Assembly: GCA_021298975.1 (NCBI GenBank)
Contig: JAJTGC010000001.1
Span: forward strand, 19,446-83,445
DNA: 64,000 nucleotides
Direction: 5' to 3'
DNA from: Oxalobacteraceae bacterium
GTDB taxonomy: Bacteria; Pseudomonadota; Gammaproteobacteria; Burkholderiales; Burkholderiaceae_D
Positions 20,008 to 30,210 of the stretch are shown piece by piece (the stretch's first letter is position 1; each line of letters opens with the position of its first letter). The translations under genes and the position numbers were made by a program. A model generated the notes under the pieces. That model ran no database searches. It was not told the origin of the DNA and saw only the letters and a list, made by a program, of their open reading frames with translations.

Positions 20008-20574
20008 ATGAACAATCATTCCCAGCACCACAAGATCCGAGCAATTTTTGCAGCCCTCATCGGTGCGGTCATGGTGCAGGCTGCGCATGCAGAGAAAGCA
20101 GATTTCGACAAACCGACACAGGTCGAAGCCAATCATGGCACCTACGACGAATCCAAGCAAACCAATATCTTTACTGGCAACGTCGTTCTGACGCGCGGCA
20201 CACTGGTGATGTACGCCGAAAAAATGACGGTACGCAAGGATGCGGCAGGCAATCAATTTGCAACACTGTATGCCGCACCAGGGGGTGTCACCAAGTTTCG
20301 CCAACGGCGTGATGGCGGTAAAGATATGTGGATTGATGGCAGTGCTGCTGATCGCATCGAATATGACACCAAAACCGAAATCGCAAAGCTGTTCAAGAAC
20401 GCAAAAGTAAAGATGACAGACGCCGGCAAAGTGACCGATGAGGTCGAAGGCGAATTCGTATCCTACGACAGCAAAACCGAGTTTTATACCGTGACCAACT
20501 CGACCGGTGGCGAAAGCAAGCCCGGCACCGGCAGGGTGCGGGTCATCATCCAGCCACGTAACGCAGAAAAATAA
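20008..20574 (+). CDS. lptA: LptA, periplasmic LPS transport protein
   Basis: Forms the periplasmic bridge that carries LPS to LptD. Signal peptide of about 30 residues ending VQAAHA, then an OstA-like beta-jellyroll (GTYDESKQTNIFTGNVVLTRGT). AAGGAGA seven bases upstream fixes the ATG at 20008; the track start at 19981 is a TTG upstream of that site. Length 188 (E. coli 185). lptB begins three bases after the stop. Confidence 0.95.
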   Translation: MNNHSQHHKIRAIFAALIGAVMVQAAHAEKADFDKPTQVEANHGTYDESKQTNIFTGNVVLTRGTLVMYAEKMTVRKDAAGNQFATLYAAPGGVTKFRQRRDGGKDMWIDGSAADRIEYDTKTEIAKLFKNAKVKMTDAGKVTDEVEGEFVSYDSKTEFYTVTNSTGGESKPGTGRVRVIIQPRNAEK

Positions 20575-20577
20575 ACA

Positions 20578-21330
20578 ATGCCCCCAAGCGCCTCCAGCAC
20601 CCTGAGCGTACGCAACCTGCAGAAGAGTTATGGTGTGCGTCGCGTTGTGGAAGACGTATCACTTGATGTCGTCAGCGGCGAAGTCATCGGTCTGCTCGGA
20701 CCCAATGGCGCAGGCAAGACAACCTCGTTCTACATGATTGTGGGGCTGGTGCCATCGGAGGCAGGCGAGATTCTGCTGGATGGTGAGCGCATTTCCAGAC
20801 TACCCATTCATCGCCGTGCTGAACTCGGCCTGTCTTACCTGCCGCAAGAGGCCTCCGTTTTTCGCAAGCTGTCGGTAGAGGACAACATTCGCGCGGTGCT
20901 GGAATTACAAAAATCCGATGGCAAACCACTCACTCAGGCTGAAATCGACCAGAGGCTCGATACCTTGCTGGAAGAATTGCAGATCGCCAGTTTGCGTGAG
21001 AACCCAGCGTTGTCGCTATCGGGAGGCGAACGTCGCCGCGTAGAAATCGCGCGCGCACTCGCAAGCAACCCGCGCTTCATCCTGCTTGATGAGCCCTTCG
21101 CGGGCGTCGATCCGATTGCGGTCATCGAGATTCAGCGTATCGTGCGCTTTCTCAAAGCGCGTGGTATCGGTGTGCTGATCACGGACCACAACGTGCGAGA
21201 AACTCTCGGCATTTGCGATCGTGCTTACATCATCAATCAAGGCTCGGTACTGGCCTCGGGTAGTCCGGAGGACATCATTACCAATGAGTCAGTTCGTCGG
21301 GTGTATCTCGGCGAACATTTCAGGATGTAA
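20578..21330 (+). CDS. lptB: LptB, ATPase of the LPS exporter
   Basis: Cytoplasmic ATPase of LptB2FG. Walker [10 protein letters not shown] (41-49), signature LSGGERRR, Walker [14 protein letters not shown] and H-loop ITDHNV are all present. Length 250 (E. coli 241). lptF and lptG are not in this window, as usual for this locus. Confidence 0.96.
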   Translation: MPPSASSTLSVRNLQKSYGVRRVVEDVSLDVVSGEVIGLLGPNGAGKTTSFYMIVGLVPSEAGEILLDGERISRLPIHRRAELGLSYLPQEASVFRKLSVEDNIRAVLELQKSDGKPLTQAEIDQRLDTLLEELQIASLRENPALSLSGGERRRVEIARALASNPRFILLDEPFAGVDPIAVIEIQRIVRFLKARGIGVLITDHNVRETLGICDRAYIINQGSVLASGSPEDIITNESVRRVYLGEHFRM

Positions 21331-21342
21331 GGGCCAGCTACG

Positions 21343-22815
21343 ATGAAGCAGACCCTACAGCTCCGCGTTTCACAGCATCTGGCGTTAACGCCACAGCTGC
21401 AACAATCGATACGATTGCTGCAGCTCTCTACGCTGGAACTGCATCAGGAACTGGAGCAAATGCTCACGGATAACCCCTTGCTGGAGCGGCTCGACGATCC
21501 CCTCGACAACTCGATACGCCTGTTAAGCGATGGCGCCATCAGCCAGGCACCGACCGCCTCCTCTACCGAAACAGAACCCGGTAGCGATGCGAGCGCCGCG
21601 CCTGAGGGTGCGCTCGATGCGCCCGCGCAGGGCGAAGAAGGTGGCGGCGCTGAAGCCGAATGGAGCTTTGATGATGTGGCGCGCTCGTCCAAGTCACCCG
21701 AAGATGATGATTCGCGTCCGCAGCTCGAAGCACATGAATCCACGCTGCGCGAGCATCTTCTGGAGCAACTCTCGGTCACGGTCGACAATCGTCGCGACCG
21801 AGCGCTGGTGGAGCTATTGATCGAGGCCTTGGATGACAATGGCTATCTGGAGGAGCCATTGGAAGACATTCACGGCCGCCTTCCGGAAGAGCTCGACATC
21901 GACATGGACGAAATGCAGGTCGCGCTCAAGTTGCTGCAGAGTTTCGATCCGGCCGGGGTCGGCGCACGCAATGCCTCCGAATGCCTGTCACTGCAAATCC
22001 GACGCATGGAAAAGGTGCCCTTCGTAACGCGCCGGATGGCGCTCTTGCTGGTGGAAAATTACCTTGAACTATTCGCCCAGCGTGAGTTCAACAAGCTCAA
22101 GAAGGCACTGGATTGCGACGACGAGGACTTGCGCGAAGCACAGGTGGTAATCAAGTCGTGCAACCCACATCCAGGCGCCCCGTATGCGGGCGATGCGTCG
22201 GATTATGTGGTGCCGGATGTGATTGTCAAACGTGCAAAAAACGGGTGGCAAGTGACGCTGAACCGGGACGTCATGCCCAAGCTGCGAGTCAACGCCATGT
22301 ATGCCAATATCCTCAAGCAAAACAAGGGTGAGGGATCACTGACCTCGCAGCTTCAGGAAGCCAAATGGCTGATCAAAAACATGCGCCAGCGCTTTGACAC
22401 GATACTGCGGGTAGCCCAGGCGATAGTGGAGCGACAACGGAATTTCTTCTCCCACGGAGAAGTCGCCATGAAGCCGCTTGTACTGCGGGAAATTGCTGAT
22501 ACACTGGGCTTGCATGAGAGCACGATTTCCCGTGTTACCACGCAAAAATACATGCTGACGCCCCATGGCATGTTCGAATTGAAATACTTCTTTGGCAGCC
22601 ACGTTGCCACTGAAGCGGGTGGCGAGGCTTCCTCGACCGCCATACGTGCTTTAATCAAACAACTGATAGGAGCTGAGGACACCAAAAACCCGTTTTCCGA
22701 TAGCAAAATTACGGATATGCTGGCTGAACAGGGAATGGTCGTAGCGAGACGCACGGTAGCAAAGTACCGCGAAGCGCTGAAAATTCCTCCGGTCAACCTG
22801 CGCAAGTCTTTGTAG
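21343..22815 (+). CDS. rpoN: RNA polymerase sigma-54 factor
   Basis: Sigma factor for -24/-12 promoters (nitrogen, pili, motility). Region I is the Q-rich start [27 protein letters not shown]; region II is acidic (about 60-130); region III includes the core-binding part, the HTH and the RpoN box [10 protein letters not shown] (about 466-475). Length 490, normal. It sits 12 bases behind lptB, a conserved proteobacterial neighbourhood. Confidence 0.96.
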   Translation: MKQTLQLRVSQHLALTPQLQQSIRLLQLSTLELHQELEQMLTDNPLLERLDDPLDNSIRLLSDGAISQAPTASSTETEPGSDASAAPEGALDAPAQGEEGGGAEAEWSFDDVARSSKSPEDDDSRPQLEAHESTLREHLLEQLSVTVDNRRDRALVELLIEALDDNGYLEEPLEDIHGRLPEELDIDMDEMQVALKLLQSFDPAGVGARNASECLSLQIRRMEKVPFVTRRMALLLVENYLELFAQREFNKLKKALDCDDEDLREAQVVIKSCNPHPGAPYAGDASDYVVPDVIVKRAKNGWQVTLNRDVMPKLRVNAMYANILKQNKGEGSLTSQLQEAKWLIKNMRQRFDTILRVAQAIVERQRNFFSHGEVAMKPLVLREIADTLGLHESTISRVTTQKYMLTPHGMFELKYFFGSHVATEAGGEASSTAIRALIKQLIGAEDTKNPFSDSKITDMLAEQGMVVARRTVAKYREALKIPPVNLRKSL

Positions 22816-22832
22816 CTTCCCGAGTTTTTAAC

Positions 22833-22888
22833 CGTTGCTGGCCGCTCCGCGAATCACCCTCCGATGATTTGCAAAAACGACAGCAACG
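22833..22888 (+). repeat. Inverted repeat in the rpoN-hpf spacer
   Basis: CGTTGCTG (22833-22840) and CAGCAACG (22881-22888) are perfect 8-base complements 40 bases apart in the hpf leader. They could fold in the mRNA ahead of the AAGGAG site. There is no T-tract, so it is not a terminator. Confidence 0.4.
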
Positions 22889-22909
22889 CCATACCAAGGA
22901 GCACTCTGT

Positions 22910-23260
22910 ATGAATCTGAAAATTAGTGGGCATCATCTGGACCTTACCCCCGCCTTGCGAGCTTATGTTGAAAGCAAGCTCGAACGTATCAAGCGTCATT
23001 TTGACAATGTCATTGACGTGACCGTTACACTCTCCATCGACTCCCTGACAGAAAAAGAAAAACGCCAGCGTGCAGAAATCAATTTGCATTTGCGCGGCAA
23101 GGATTTGCATGTCGAGAGCGAAGCCCAAGACATGTACGCCGCCATCGATCTGCTCATGGACAAGCTGGACCGACAGGTTTTGAAACACAAGGACAAGATT
23201 CAAGACCACCAGCATGAAGGCATCAAGCGCTACTCCGGCCCGGAGACGGAAGCGGCCTGA
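22910..23260 (+). CDS. hpf: Ribosome hibernation promoting factor (HPF/YfiA family)
   Basis: Binds the 30S decoding region in slow growth and inactivates or dimerises ribosomes. The 116-residue short-to-medium form has the S30AE fold ([31 protein letters not shown]) and no long-HPF C-terminal dimerisation domain. AAGGAG lies 10 bases upstream. It follows rpoN as in most proteobacteria, but the next gene is not ptsN. Confidence 0.94.
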   Translation: MNLKISGHHLDLTPALRAYVESKLERIKRHFDNVIDVTVTLSIDSLTEKEKRQRAEINLHLRGKDLHVESEAQDMYAAIDLLMDKLDRQVLKHKDKIQDHQHEGIKRYSGPETEAA

Positions 23261-23281
23261 CTCAAACCACAACCTTGTCAC

Positions 23282-23306
23282 GGGGCGCAGTCGCGCCCCT
23301 TTTTTT
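23282..23306 (+). terminator. Intrinsic terminator after hpf
   Basis: GGGGCGC-AGTC-GCGCCCC followed by TTTTTTT, 21 bases after the hpf stop. A strong factor-independent terminator closing the kds-lpt-rpoN-hpf cluster. Confidence 0.95.
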
Positions 23307-23453
23307 CGAGCCCGTGACGGTACGCAGAATCATTCCCACGCCAATACAGGCTATCCCTGCGCCAAAGACCACCTTTCCCGCATGCAAAGCGCAAAGTCAC
23401 GCATTCCCGATAAACTCACGTTTTTTGACTTACCACTCGGCTGACAACAACTT

Positions 23454-24545
23454 ATGAGCGACCTTGTATTGGCTGAAGTTAGCGGTCACACCGGCATCAT
23501 CACGCTGAACCGTCCCAGTGCGCTGAATTCACTCACACTCGACATGGTTCGCACCATGACCGGCGCTTTGCTGGACTGGCGAGATCAGTCAGACATTCAT
23601 TGCGTACTCGTTCGCAGCAGCAGCGAAAAAGCCTACTGTGCAGGCGGCGATATCCGTTTTTTCTATCAAAAAGGTAAAGCGACAGCGACCGAGGGCGCGG
23701 CACTGATTGAGGATTTTTTTACCGAAGAATATGCGCTCAACCATCTGATTCACCATTACCCCAAACCCTATATCGCGCTGATGGATGGCGTCGTTATGGG
23801 TGGCGGTATGGGCATTGCGCAGGCCGGACCAGCGGCGCGAATCCGTGTCGTCACCGAGCGCACGAAAATGGCCATGCCCGAAGTTGGAATCGGACTTTTC
23901 CCTGATGTGGGTGGCGGGCACTTTTTGTCGCATGCGAACGGACAACTCGGTACCTATCTGGGGGTGACGGGTGACATGATCGCTGCCTCCGATGCGCTGT
24001 ATGCCGGGCTGGCTGATGTATTTGTACCGGCTGCTGAACTGCCCGCTTTGCAGGCGATTGTCATCGCATCGTCGCCCGGCGGTCTGCGCGAGGCTATCGC
24101 GCGTTTCGCGGCACCTTTCGCCTCACAAGCGGATCCATCAAACAGTCGTCTTGCGGGGGTGGGAGAAGCGATTGAACGACATTTCTCAGGCAATTCGATT
24201 GCCGAGCTGATGGCATCGCTGTCTGAGGACGCCAGCGACTTTGCCGGCAAAACTCTGGAGATGATGCGCAAACGCTCACCCCTGATGATGTGTGTGACCC
24301 TGTCTCAGCTGCGACGTGCAGCAACGATGAGCATGGGTGACTGTCTGCGTATGGAACGCACCATGGTCAGGCGCTGTTTCGAGTACGGCGAGGTGATTGA
24401 AGGCGTACGCGCGCTGGCGATAGACAAAGATCACTCGCCGAAGTGGCATCCGCCAACGCTAGCCGAAGTTACGCCGGTGATGGTAGAGCGTTTCTTTGAA
24501 AGTGCATGGCCGGCTTATGCGCATCCATTGCGCACGCTGAAGTAA
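23454..24545 (+). CDS. 3-hydroxyisobutyryl-CoA hydrolase / enoyl-CoA hydratase family
   Basis: Crotonase-fold enzyme of 363 residues, the size of HIBCH-type hydrolases (valine breakdown) and longer than ordinary enoyl-CoA hydratases (about 260). Oxyanion-hole segments are SEKAYCAGGDIR and VMGGGMGIAQ; the TKMAMPEVGIGLFPDVGGGHFLS block is typical of HIBCH. It stands alone between hpf and dgt, with no other valine-catabolic gene nearby. The ATG at 23454 has only a weak ribosome-binding site. An unspecified enoyl-CoA hydratase is the alternative. Confidence 0.85.
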   Translation: MSDLVLAEVSGHTGIITLNRPSALNSLTLDMVRTMTGALLDWRDQSDIHCVLVRSSSEKAYCAGGDIRFFYQKGKATATEGAALIEDFFTEEYALNHLIHHYPKPYIALMDGVVMGGGMGIAQAGPAARIRVVTERTKMAMPEVGIGLFPDVGGGHFLSHANGQLGTYLGVTGDMIAASDALYAGLADVFVPAAELPALQAIVIASSPGGLREAIARFAAPFASQADPSNSRLAGVGEAIERHFSGNSIAELMASLSEDASDFAGKTLEMMRKRSPLMMCVTLSQLRRAATMSMGDCLRMERTMVRRCFEYGEVIEGVRALAIDKDHSPKWHPPTLAEVTPVMVERFFESAWPAYAHPLRTLK

Positions 24546-24593
24546 ATAGACGATGAACCCGTGTTGAAACCCGCGTTTCAGATGATTGCCTGA

Positions 24594-25733
24594 TCAGATC
24601 TCATCGACAGCAAATAATCGCCGGTATTCACGCATGGCATAGCGATCGGTCATGCCTGCGATGTAATCGGCCACCTTGCGCGCCTGCTCGTCTATATTCC
24701 CGCCGTTCGCCTGATAATCAGGCGGCATCAGCTGCGGGCCTTCGAGGAAGATATTAAACAAGTCAGTGACAATGCGTCGGGCCTTGCTGGTCATGCGGTT
24801 GACCACATAGTGCTGATAGAGATTCGTCCTGAGGAAGCGCTTGAGTTCTTGCGCTTCCTGTTTCATGTTGTCGGAGAAGGCAATCAGTGCTGATGCATTG
24901 CGCACATCGTCGATCGACTTCACGCCGGCATCGCGGATCTGCGTACGCGAGGTATCGATCAGATCAACAACCAGCGCATTAATCATGCGACGAACCGTTT
25001 CGTTAATGGCGCGCCGACCCTGAATGCCCGGAAACTCCTTCTGTACCAGCAGCCAGTAGCGCCCATACAGAGTGACCTCATCGAGCTGTACCGTGGTCAG
25101 CAAGCCCGAACGAAGACCGTCATCAATATCGTGGTTGTTATACGCAATCTCGTCGGCCAGATTGGCCAGCTGCGCTTCGAGGCTGGGCTGCTTGCGCTCG
25201 ATGAAGCGGCGACCGATTTCCCCCAAAGGTTCTGCATTGGGCAGTGAGCAGTGCTTGAGCACGCCCTCACGCGTTTCAAACATGAGATTGAGACCATCAA
25301 ACGCGCCATACCGCTGCTCCAGCTTGTCGATCACACGCAGACTCTGCAGATTGTGCTCGAAGCCGCCATAGGCTTTCATGCAGGCGTTCAGTGCATCCTG
25401 TCCTGCGTGACCGAAGGGCGTATGCCCCAAATCATGGGCCAGCGAGATCGCTTCGACCAGATCTTCATTGAGTTGCAGATTGCGCGCGAGCGAACGCGCA
25501 ATCTGCGCAACCTCGATACTGTGCGTTAGCCGCGTGCGGAATAAATCACCCTCGTGATTGACGAACACCTGTGTCTTGTACTCAAGACGACGAAAAGCGG
25601 TGCAATGAATGATGCGGTCGCGGTCGCGCTGAAACTCACTGCGGGTATCGGAAGCGCCTTCGACAAAATGGCGACCGCGAGACAGGGCTGAACGGGCCGC
25701 GTACGGCGCAAGATGCCCCTCGAAATCAGCCAT
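24594..25733 (-). CDS. dgt: dGTPase-like deoxynucleotide triphosphohydrolase
   Basis: HD-domain enzyme hydrolysing dNTPs to nucleoside and triphosphate. Metal ligands are visible as [13 protein letters not shown], then the HD pair in [14 protein letters not shown] (about 95-110). The start is set to the ATG at 25733 ([12 protein letters not shown]), which overlaps the aroB stop by one base (TGATG); the track adds MCRAGIV. Length 379, the shorter dGTPase-like class. Last gene of the pil-aro-dgt cluster. Confidence 0.92.
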   Translation of the reverse strand: MADFEGHLAPYAARSALSRGRHFVEGASDTRSEFQRDRDRIIHCTAFRRLEYKTQVFVNHEGDLFRTRLTHSIEVAQIARSLARNLQLNEDLVEAISLAHDLGHTPFGHAGQDALNACMKAYGGFEHNLQSLRVIDKLEQRYGAFDGLNLMFETREGVLKHCSLPNAEPLGEIGRRFIERKQPSLEAQLANLADEIAYNNHDIDDGLRSGLLTTVQLDEVTLYGRYWLLVQKEFPGIQGRRAINETVRRMINALVVDLIDTSRTQIRDAGVKSIDDVRNASALIAFSDNMKQEAQELKRFLRTNLYQHYVVNRMTSKARRIVTDLFNIFLEGPQLMPPDYQANGGNIDEQARKVADYIAGMTDRYAMREYRRLFAVDEI

Positions 25734-26839
25734 CACGATACCTGCCCGACACACGCCGACAGGGTGGCCTGCAACAGATCGTTGTGAGCACTCGTGATCA
25801 CGGCCTGACCCAGCGGCTTGAGCAGAATGAATTTGATTTCTCCACCTTCATTTTTCTTGTCAACCTCCATCAACTCCAGCCAGCGGTCGGCCCCCAGATC
25901 AGGCGCGACTACAGGGAGGCCAGCGGCTTTCACGAGTGCGGTAATACGCGACTTGTCTTGCGCTGACAGATAGCCCAGCCGATGCGACAAATCTGCCGCC
26001 ATCACCATACCGCAACCCACCGCTTCGCCATGCAACCACTCACCGTATCCCATTCCCGCTTCAATCGCATGGCCGAAGGTGTGCCCAAAATTAAGAATGG
26101 CGCGCAAGCCTGATTCACGCTCATCCTGTCGCACGACATCCGCCTTGATTTCACAAGACCGCTGAATCACGTGCGCCAGCGCTGCATCATCGCGCGCCAT
26201 GAGCTTGTCCATGTGCGCTTCCAGCCAGCTAAAAAATGCTGCATCAATGATGGCGCCGTGCTTGATGACTTCAGCGAGCCCGGCAGAGAGTTCGCGCTGG
26301 GGCAGCGTGGACAACGTGGTGGTGTCGGCCAGTACCGATTGCGGCTGGTAAAACGCACCAATCATATTTTTTCCGAGCGGATGATTGATCGCTGTCTTGC
26401 CGCCGACTGAAGAATCTACTTGGGCCAGCAGGGTCGTGGGGATTTGCACGAATGGTACACCGCGCATATACGTAGCCGCAGCAAAACCGGTCATATCGCC
26501 AATCACACCACCACCCAACGCCAACAGCGTCGTCTTGCGGTCACATTTATTTTCAAGCAGTGCATCAAAAATGCGCATCAGATTGTCGACATTTTTTTCT
26601 TCTTCTCCATCAGGCAGCACGATGGAGAGGCACTGCTTGCCAGCAGCCTCAAGCATGGTGGTCAGCCGCTGAAGATAAAGAGGCGCAACCACCGTATTCG
26701 TAACGATAGCCACACGCTTGCCGGGAATATGTTTCGCAAAGTCCGGTTGGTCCAGCAAATGACGTCCGATGATGATGGGATAACTACGCTCTCCCAGTGA
26801 TACCGTGAGATCCGCAAAAACAGAATGAGTTGATGTCAT
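25733..26839 (-). CDS. aroB: 3-dehydroquinate synthase
   Basis: Converts DAHP to 3-dehydroquinate, the second step of the shikimate pathway. The NAD-binding motif is [14 protein letters not shown] (about 107-120); active-site and metal residues are in KHGAI and the HTFGHAIE motif. Length 368 (E. coli 362). The ATG overlaps the end of aroK by four bases. Confidence 0.96.
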   Translation of the reverse strand: MTSTHSVFADLTVSLGERSYPIIIGRHLLDQPDFAKHIPGKRVAIVTNTVVAPLYLQRLTTMLEAAGKQCLSIVLPDGEEEKNVDNLMRIFDALLENKCDRKTTLLALGGGVIGDMTGFAAATYMRGVPFVQIPTTLLAQVDSSVGGKTAINHPLGKNMIGAFYQPQSVLADTTTLSTLPQRELSAGLAEVIKHGAIIDAAFFSWLEAHMDKLMARDDAALAHVIQRSCEIKADVVRQDERESGLRAILNFGHTFGHAIEAGMGYGEWLHGEAVGCGMVMAADLSHRLGYLSAQDKSRITALVKAAGLPVVAPDLGADRWLELMEVDKKNEGGEIKFILLKPLGQAVITSAHNDLLQATLSACVGQVS

Positions 26840-27432
26840 GGCAGGGAATCGGATTCGGCTTCGCGGTTATCGGCGTTGGTTGATAATTCAATGTCAACCT
26901 GCGGGTTGGGGGTGTTGCTCTCTAGTTGCGAAAGAATGTTATGAACAACGGAATGGACATTTGGCCTGCCGGTTTCGATGATGATGTGTGCGATTTCCTC
27001 ATAGAGCGGCGCCCGCACACGCGAAAGCTCTTCTATTTTCGCTCTCGGATCAGCGGTCTGCAGCAAGGGGCGATTTTTGTCATGGCTGGTGCGCTGAAGA
27101 ATGCTGGCCACGGATGCACGCAGATAAATCACCGTCCCGCGCTCGCGCAGAAGCTGCCGGCTGGTGTCATTCAGCACCGCACCACCGCCGGTCGCCAGCA
27201 CGACCCCTTGCTGTTCGGTGAGATCGCGTATGACATCTGCCTCGCGCTGACGAAAACTGGCTTCGCCTTCGATTTCAAAAATCAGCGGAATGGACGCACC
27301 GGTTCTCGCCTCGATTTCCTGATCTGCGTCGATAAAACGCAAATTCAGTTTCTTTGCCAGCGAGCGCCCTATCGTCGTCTTGCCTGAGCCCATCAAGCCG
27401 ACCAGGAAGATATTGTTCGTTGAATTCTGCAT
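26836..27432 (-). CDS. aroK: Shikimate kinase
   Basis: Phosphorylates shikimate at O3. Walker [10 protein letters not shown] (12-20), the shikimate-binding DxE/D region FIDADQEIE, and the lid region RPLLQ. At 198 residues it carries a C-terminal extension of about 25 residues beyond E. coli AroK (173). aroK and aroB behind pilMNOPQ is a long-known arrangement in many Gram-negative bacteria. Confidence 0.95.
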   Translation of the reverse strand: MQNSTNNIFLVGLMGSGKTTIGRSLAKKLNLRFIDADQEIEARTGASIPLIFEIEGEASFRQREADVIRDLTEQQGVVLATGGGAVLNDTSRQLLRERGTVIYLRASVASILQRTSHDKNRPLLQTADPRAKIEELSRVRAPLYEEIAHIIIETGRPNVHSVVHNILSQLESNTPNPQVDIELSTNADNREAESDSLP

Positions 27433-27523
27433 TATTGCCGCCAGTCGGGCATATTTCCCCGGAAAGACAACAGTTTATCGCATCCGCCGACCAGATACGG
27501 GCGCCAACCCGGACCCGTCCGAT

Positions 27524-29644
27524 TCATCGCGCTATGGGCGAATCCGTAACGATGCGGGGTGTGATGAAGATCAGCAGTTCGGTCTGATCCCGGGTGCGGC
27601 GCGTACTGCGGAACAGACGACCCAGCACCGGGATATCGCCCAACAGCGGCACTTTGAGCTCACTGTCGATCTCGGTCTGCGTGAAAATGCCGCCCAGGAC
27701 CACCGTACCGCCATTCTCGACCTGCACATTCGTTTTGACGTGCTTGGTGTTGATGGCGAAGCTGGAGCCCACGGCCACACCACGAGAATCTTTGGCAACA
27801 TCCACCACCAGAATGACGTTGCCGTCTGGCGTAATCTGAGGCGTGACCTCCAGTTTGAGATTCGCCTTCTTGAATTGAATCGACGTCGCGCCGCTACTGG
27901 TCGCCTGTTGAAAAGGAATTTCCTCGCCCTGCTCGATCAGCGCCGGCTGCTGATCGGCAGTGACCACGCGTGGGCTGGAGATGATTTTCCCTTTACCGTC
28001 AGCTTCCAGCGCGGACAGCTCAAGATTCAGAAAGCGATTGGCATTCGCAGAAAAAAGACTGATTCCCATACTCGCCGGTGATGCGCCATTGATTGACGCG
28101 GCAGGCAAGTTAATAAATTGCGTGTTGGGGATAAAAGATTGTTGGGTCACTGCCGCTTGCAGCGTCTGCTCGCCCACGCCGAGGTAATTTCCGGTGACCG
28201 CCAGCCGACTGGCGCCGGGCAGATTGACACCAGGCGCCGCACCGCGTCCACCGCGCAGATCGGCAAAGCCGAGTTTTACGCCCAGACTTTTGCTGAAGGT
28301 GTCATCTGCCTCGACGATACGGGCTTCGATCATGACCTGACGGGTGGGTATGTCAGTCAGCTGTATCAGCTTGCGTACTTCCTCCAGACGGCTGGGGGTA
28401 TCGGTAACAAACAATTTGTTGGTACGTGGCTCAGCCGATGCACTGCCGCGACGCGACAAAATGCTGCCGCGCCCGGCCTGACCATCGAGACCGAAGACCT
28501 GACGAAAGGCATCCGCTTTTTGATAATTCAGCTGAAAGGTCTCGGTGATCAAAGGCTCAAGCTCGGAAATCTGCGCGCGCTGCTCGAGCTCCAGCCTTTC
28601 CTTGGTTAATAATTCATCCTTGGGTGCGATCCAGAGCACATTACCATTGCGACGCATGTCCAGCCCCCGCGCCTGCATCACGATGTCGAGCGCCTGATCC
28701 CAAGGCACGTCCTTCAACCGCAGCGTGAGGTTACCGTTCACACTGTCGCTGGCAACCACATTGAGGCCGGTGAAGTCTGCAATGACCTGCAGCAATGCAC
28801 GTACCTCGATGTTTTGAAAATTCATCGATAGCTTGTCACCCCGATAGCCACGATTGCTTGTCGTGGTTTTGCCATCATCCGGTTTGACAGATCGCACTTC
28901 AAGTACCAGTCGCCGATCGGTCTGCCAGGCCAGATGCTCCCATTGGCCACGCGGCTCGATCAGCATGCGCACCGTGTCACCGTCGGCGCGGGTAGTAATG
29001 AATTGCACCGGCGTACCAAAATCAGCCACATCCAATTTGCGTCGAAGTACTTCGGGCAAACTGGTTTTCATGAAATCGACGATGAGTGACTGACCCTGAC
29101 GGCGCACATCCATCGATGACTGGGTTTTTGCCAAGTCAATGATGATGCGTCCGGTATCGCCGTCCCCTCGCCGAAAATCCATATCGACAATCGCGTTCTT
29201 TTCCATCGCGAGGTTCGCAGCACGGGCACTTTGGTCTGCACCGACTTTCTCGTCGCCCAGAATCACCATCAGCGTCTGTCCTGTCACGCGCATGCTGAAT
29301 TGCTGCGGACGTTTGAGATTGAGCACAATACGCGTGCGCCCTGATGCCTGCACCAGATCCGCATGACGCAGCTCACCTGCATCGAATACTCGTCGGGTCT
29401 GTCCGGTGGCATTCAGCGTATCCGGAAAATCGAGCACAATTCTTGGCGGGGACACGGTGGAGAAGCTTCCGGGCAGTGTAGCGAGTGCCTGACGCATAGG
29501 GATACGCAGTGTCAGTACCGACCCGTTATGGCTAGCCTCGATACCAGTGATCGCATTGAGCTCCGCCCGTGTGTTTGCGATCATCAACGCAAACAGCATG
29601 CAGCCCATGCACCAGCGCCCTGCTGCCAACCCAACTGCTTTCAT
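27524..29644 (-). CDS. pilQ: PilQ, type IV pilus outer-membrane secretin
   Basis: Forms the outer-membrane channel for the pilus fibre. Signal peptide (MKAVGLAAGRWCMGCMLFALMIANTRA), two peptidoglycan-binding AMIN domains (about 30-260), secretin N0/N1 domains (YRGDKLSMNFQNIEVRALLQVIADF region onwards), and the C-terminal secretin barrel ending ELLIFITPRIV. Length 706 is normal. Its ATG shares a base with the pilP stop. Confidence 0.95.
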   Translation of the reverse strand: MKAVGLAAGRWCMGCMLFALMIANTRAELNAITGIEASHNGSVLTLRIPMRQALATLPGSFSTVSPPRIVLDFPDTLNATGQTRRVFDAGELRHADLVQASGRTRIVLNLKRPQQFSMRVTGQTLMVILGDEKVGADQSARAANLAMEKNAIVDMDFRRGDGDTGRIIIDLAKTQSSMDVRRQGQSLIVDFMKTSLPEVLRRKLDVADFGTPVQFITTRADGDTVRMLIEPRGQWEHLAWQTDRRLVLEVRSVKPDDGKTTTSNRGYRGDKLSMNFQNIEVRALLQVIADFTGLNVVASDSVNGNLTLRLKDVPWDQALDIVMQARGLDMRRNGNVLWIAPKDELLTKERLELEQRAQISELEPLITETFQLNYQKADAFRQVFGLDGQAGRGSILSRRGSASAEPRTNKLFVTDTPSRLEEVRKLIQLTDIPTRQVMIEARIVEADDTFSKSLGVKLGFADLRGGRGAAPGVNLPGASRLAVTGNYLGVGEQTLQAAVTQQSFIPNTQFINLPAASINGASPASMGISLFSANANRFLNLELSALEADGKGKIISSPRVVTADQQPALIEQGEEIPFQQATSSGATSIQFKKANLKLEVTPQITPDGNVILVVDVAKDSRGVAVGSSFAINTKHVKTNVQVENGGTVVLGGIFTQTEIDSELKVPLLGDIPVLGRLFRSTRRTRDQTELLIFITPRIVTDSPIAR

Positions 29645-30210
29645 CAGCGTTTCTCCTGCAATACCAGTCGCGCGCGTCGCTTGACCCAGGTCGTGCCCGC
29701 GTCCTGCACCAATTCCTCAATGTCGATGGCGCTTTCGCCAATCGCGATCACTTTGCCCATGTCCGGTCCGAGATGGCTGCCCAGATGTACCTGATGAATG
29801 ACCTTGTCTGCCTCAACCAGTGCCACTGCTTGTCCCTGACGACGCATATGTCCTACTAGCCGCAGGCTGTCCAGCGGAAAGGACTCCAGCGGCTCCCGCG
29901 CGCGGCGCGTATCCGGTTGCAAACCGATTGCGTTGAACTCCGTGCTCAGAGATGCAGAAATTTTGGTGACATCAAAGGGATCCAGGCGGCCAGAGGCTTG
30001 ATAGTGAAATTCCTCGATGGCTCGACGCGGTGGCAACTCAACCGATAACGGATGAGACTGCTGCCTGGTCTGGCTCATCCAGGTACGCAAATCATGTTCA
30101 GGAACATCACTGCAGCCAACCAGAAGTGTGCTCATCAGACCGAGCATTTTTATCAAAATGAATGACGCACAAGGACGCGTACCGTCGCAAGCCGGTCGCA
30201 GACATTTCAT
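29644..30210 (-). CDS. pilP: PilP, type IV pilus assembly lipoprotein
   Basis: Inner-membrane lipoprotein linking PilNO to PilQ. The lipobox LVGC places the acylated Cys at 33, so the signal is longish. The ATG at 30210 is favoured because it overlaps the pilO stop (ATGA), but an internal Met22 would give a more usual signal. The body has the PilP beta-sandwich with RLDPFDVTK and GSHLGPDMGKVIAIGESAIDIEELVQD. Length 188. Confidence 0.92.
   Translation of the reverse strand: MKCLRPACDGTRPCASFILIKMLGLMSTLLVGCSDVPEHDLRTWMSQTRQQSHPLSVELPPRRAIEEFHYQASGRLDPFDVTKISASLSTEFNAIGLQPDTRRAREPLESFPLDSLRLVGHMRRQGQAVALVEADKVIHQVHLGSHLGPDMGKVIAIGESAIDIEELVQDAGTTWVKRRARLVLQEKR

Noticed and set aside
23214-23444. 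76-residue ORF between hpf and the hydrolase gene
   Set aside because: Overlaps the hpf end and spans its terminator; no domain, no ribosome-binding site.
24546-24593. TGAAAC-CCGC-GTTTCA hairpin as a terminator between the hydrolase gene and dgt
   Set aside because: The stem is short and no T-run follows on either strand.
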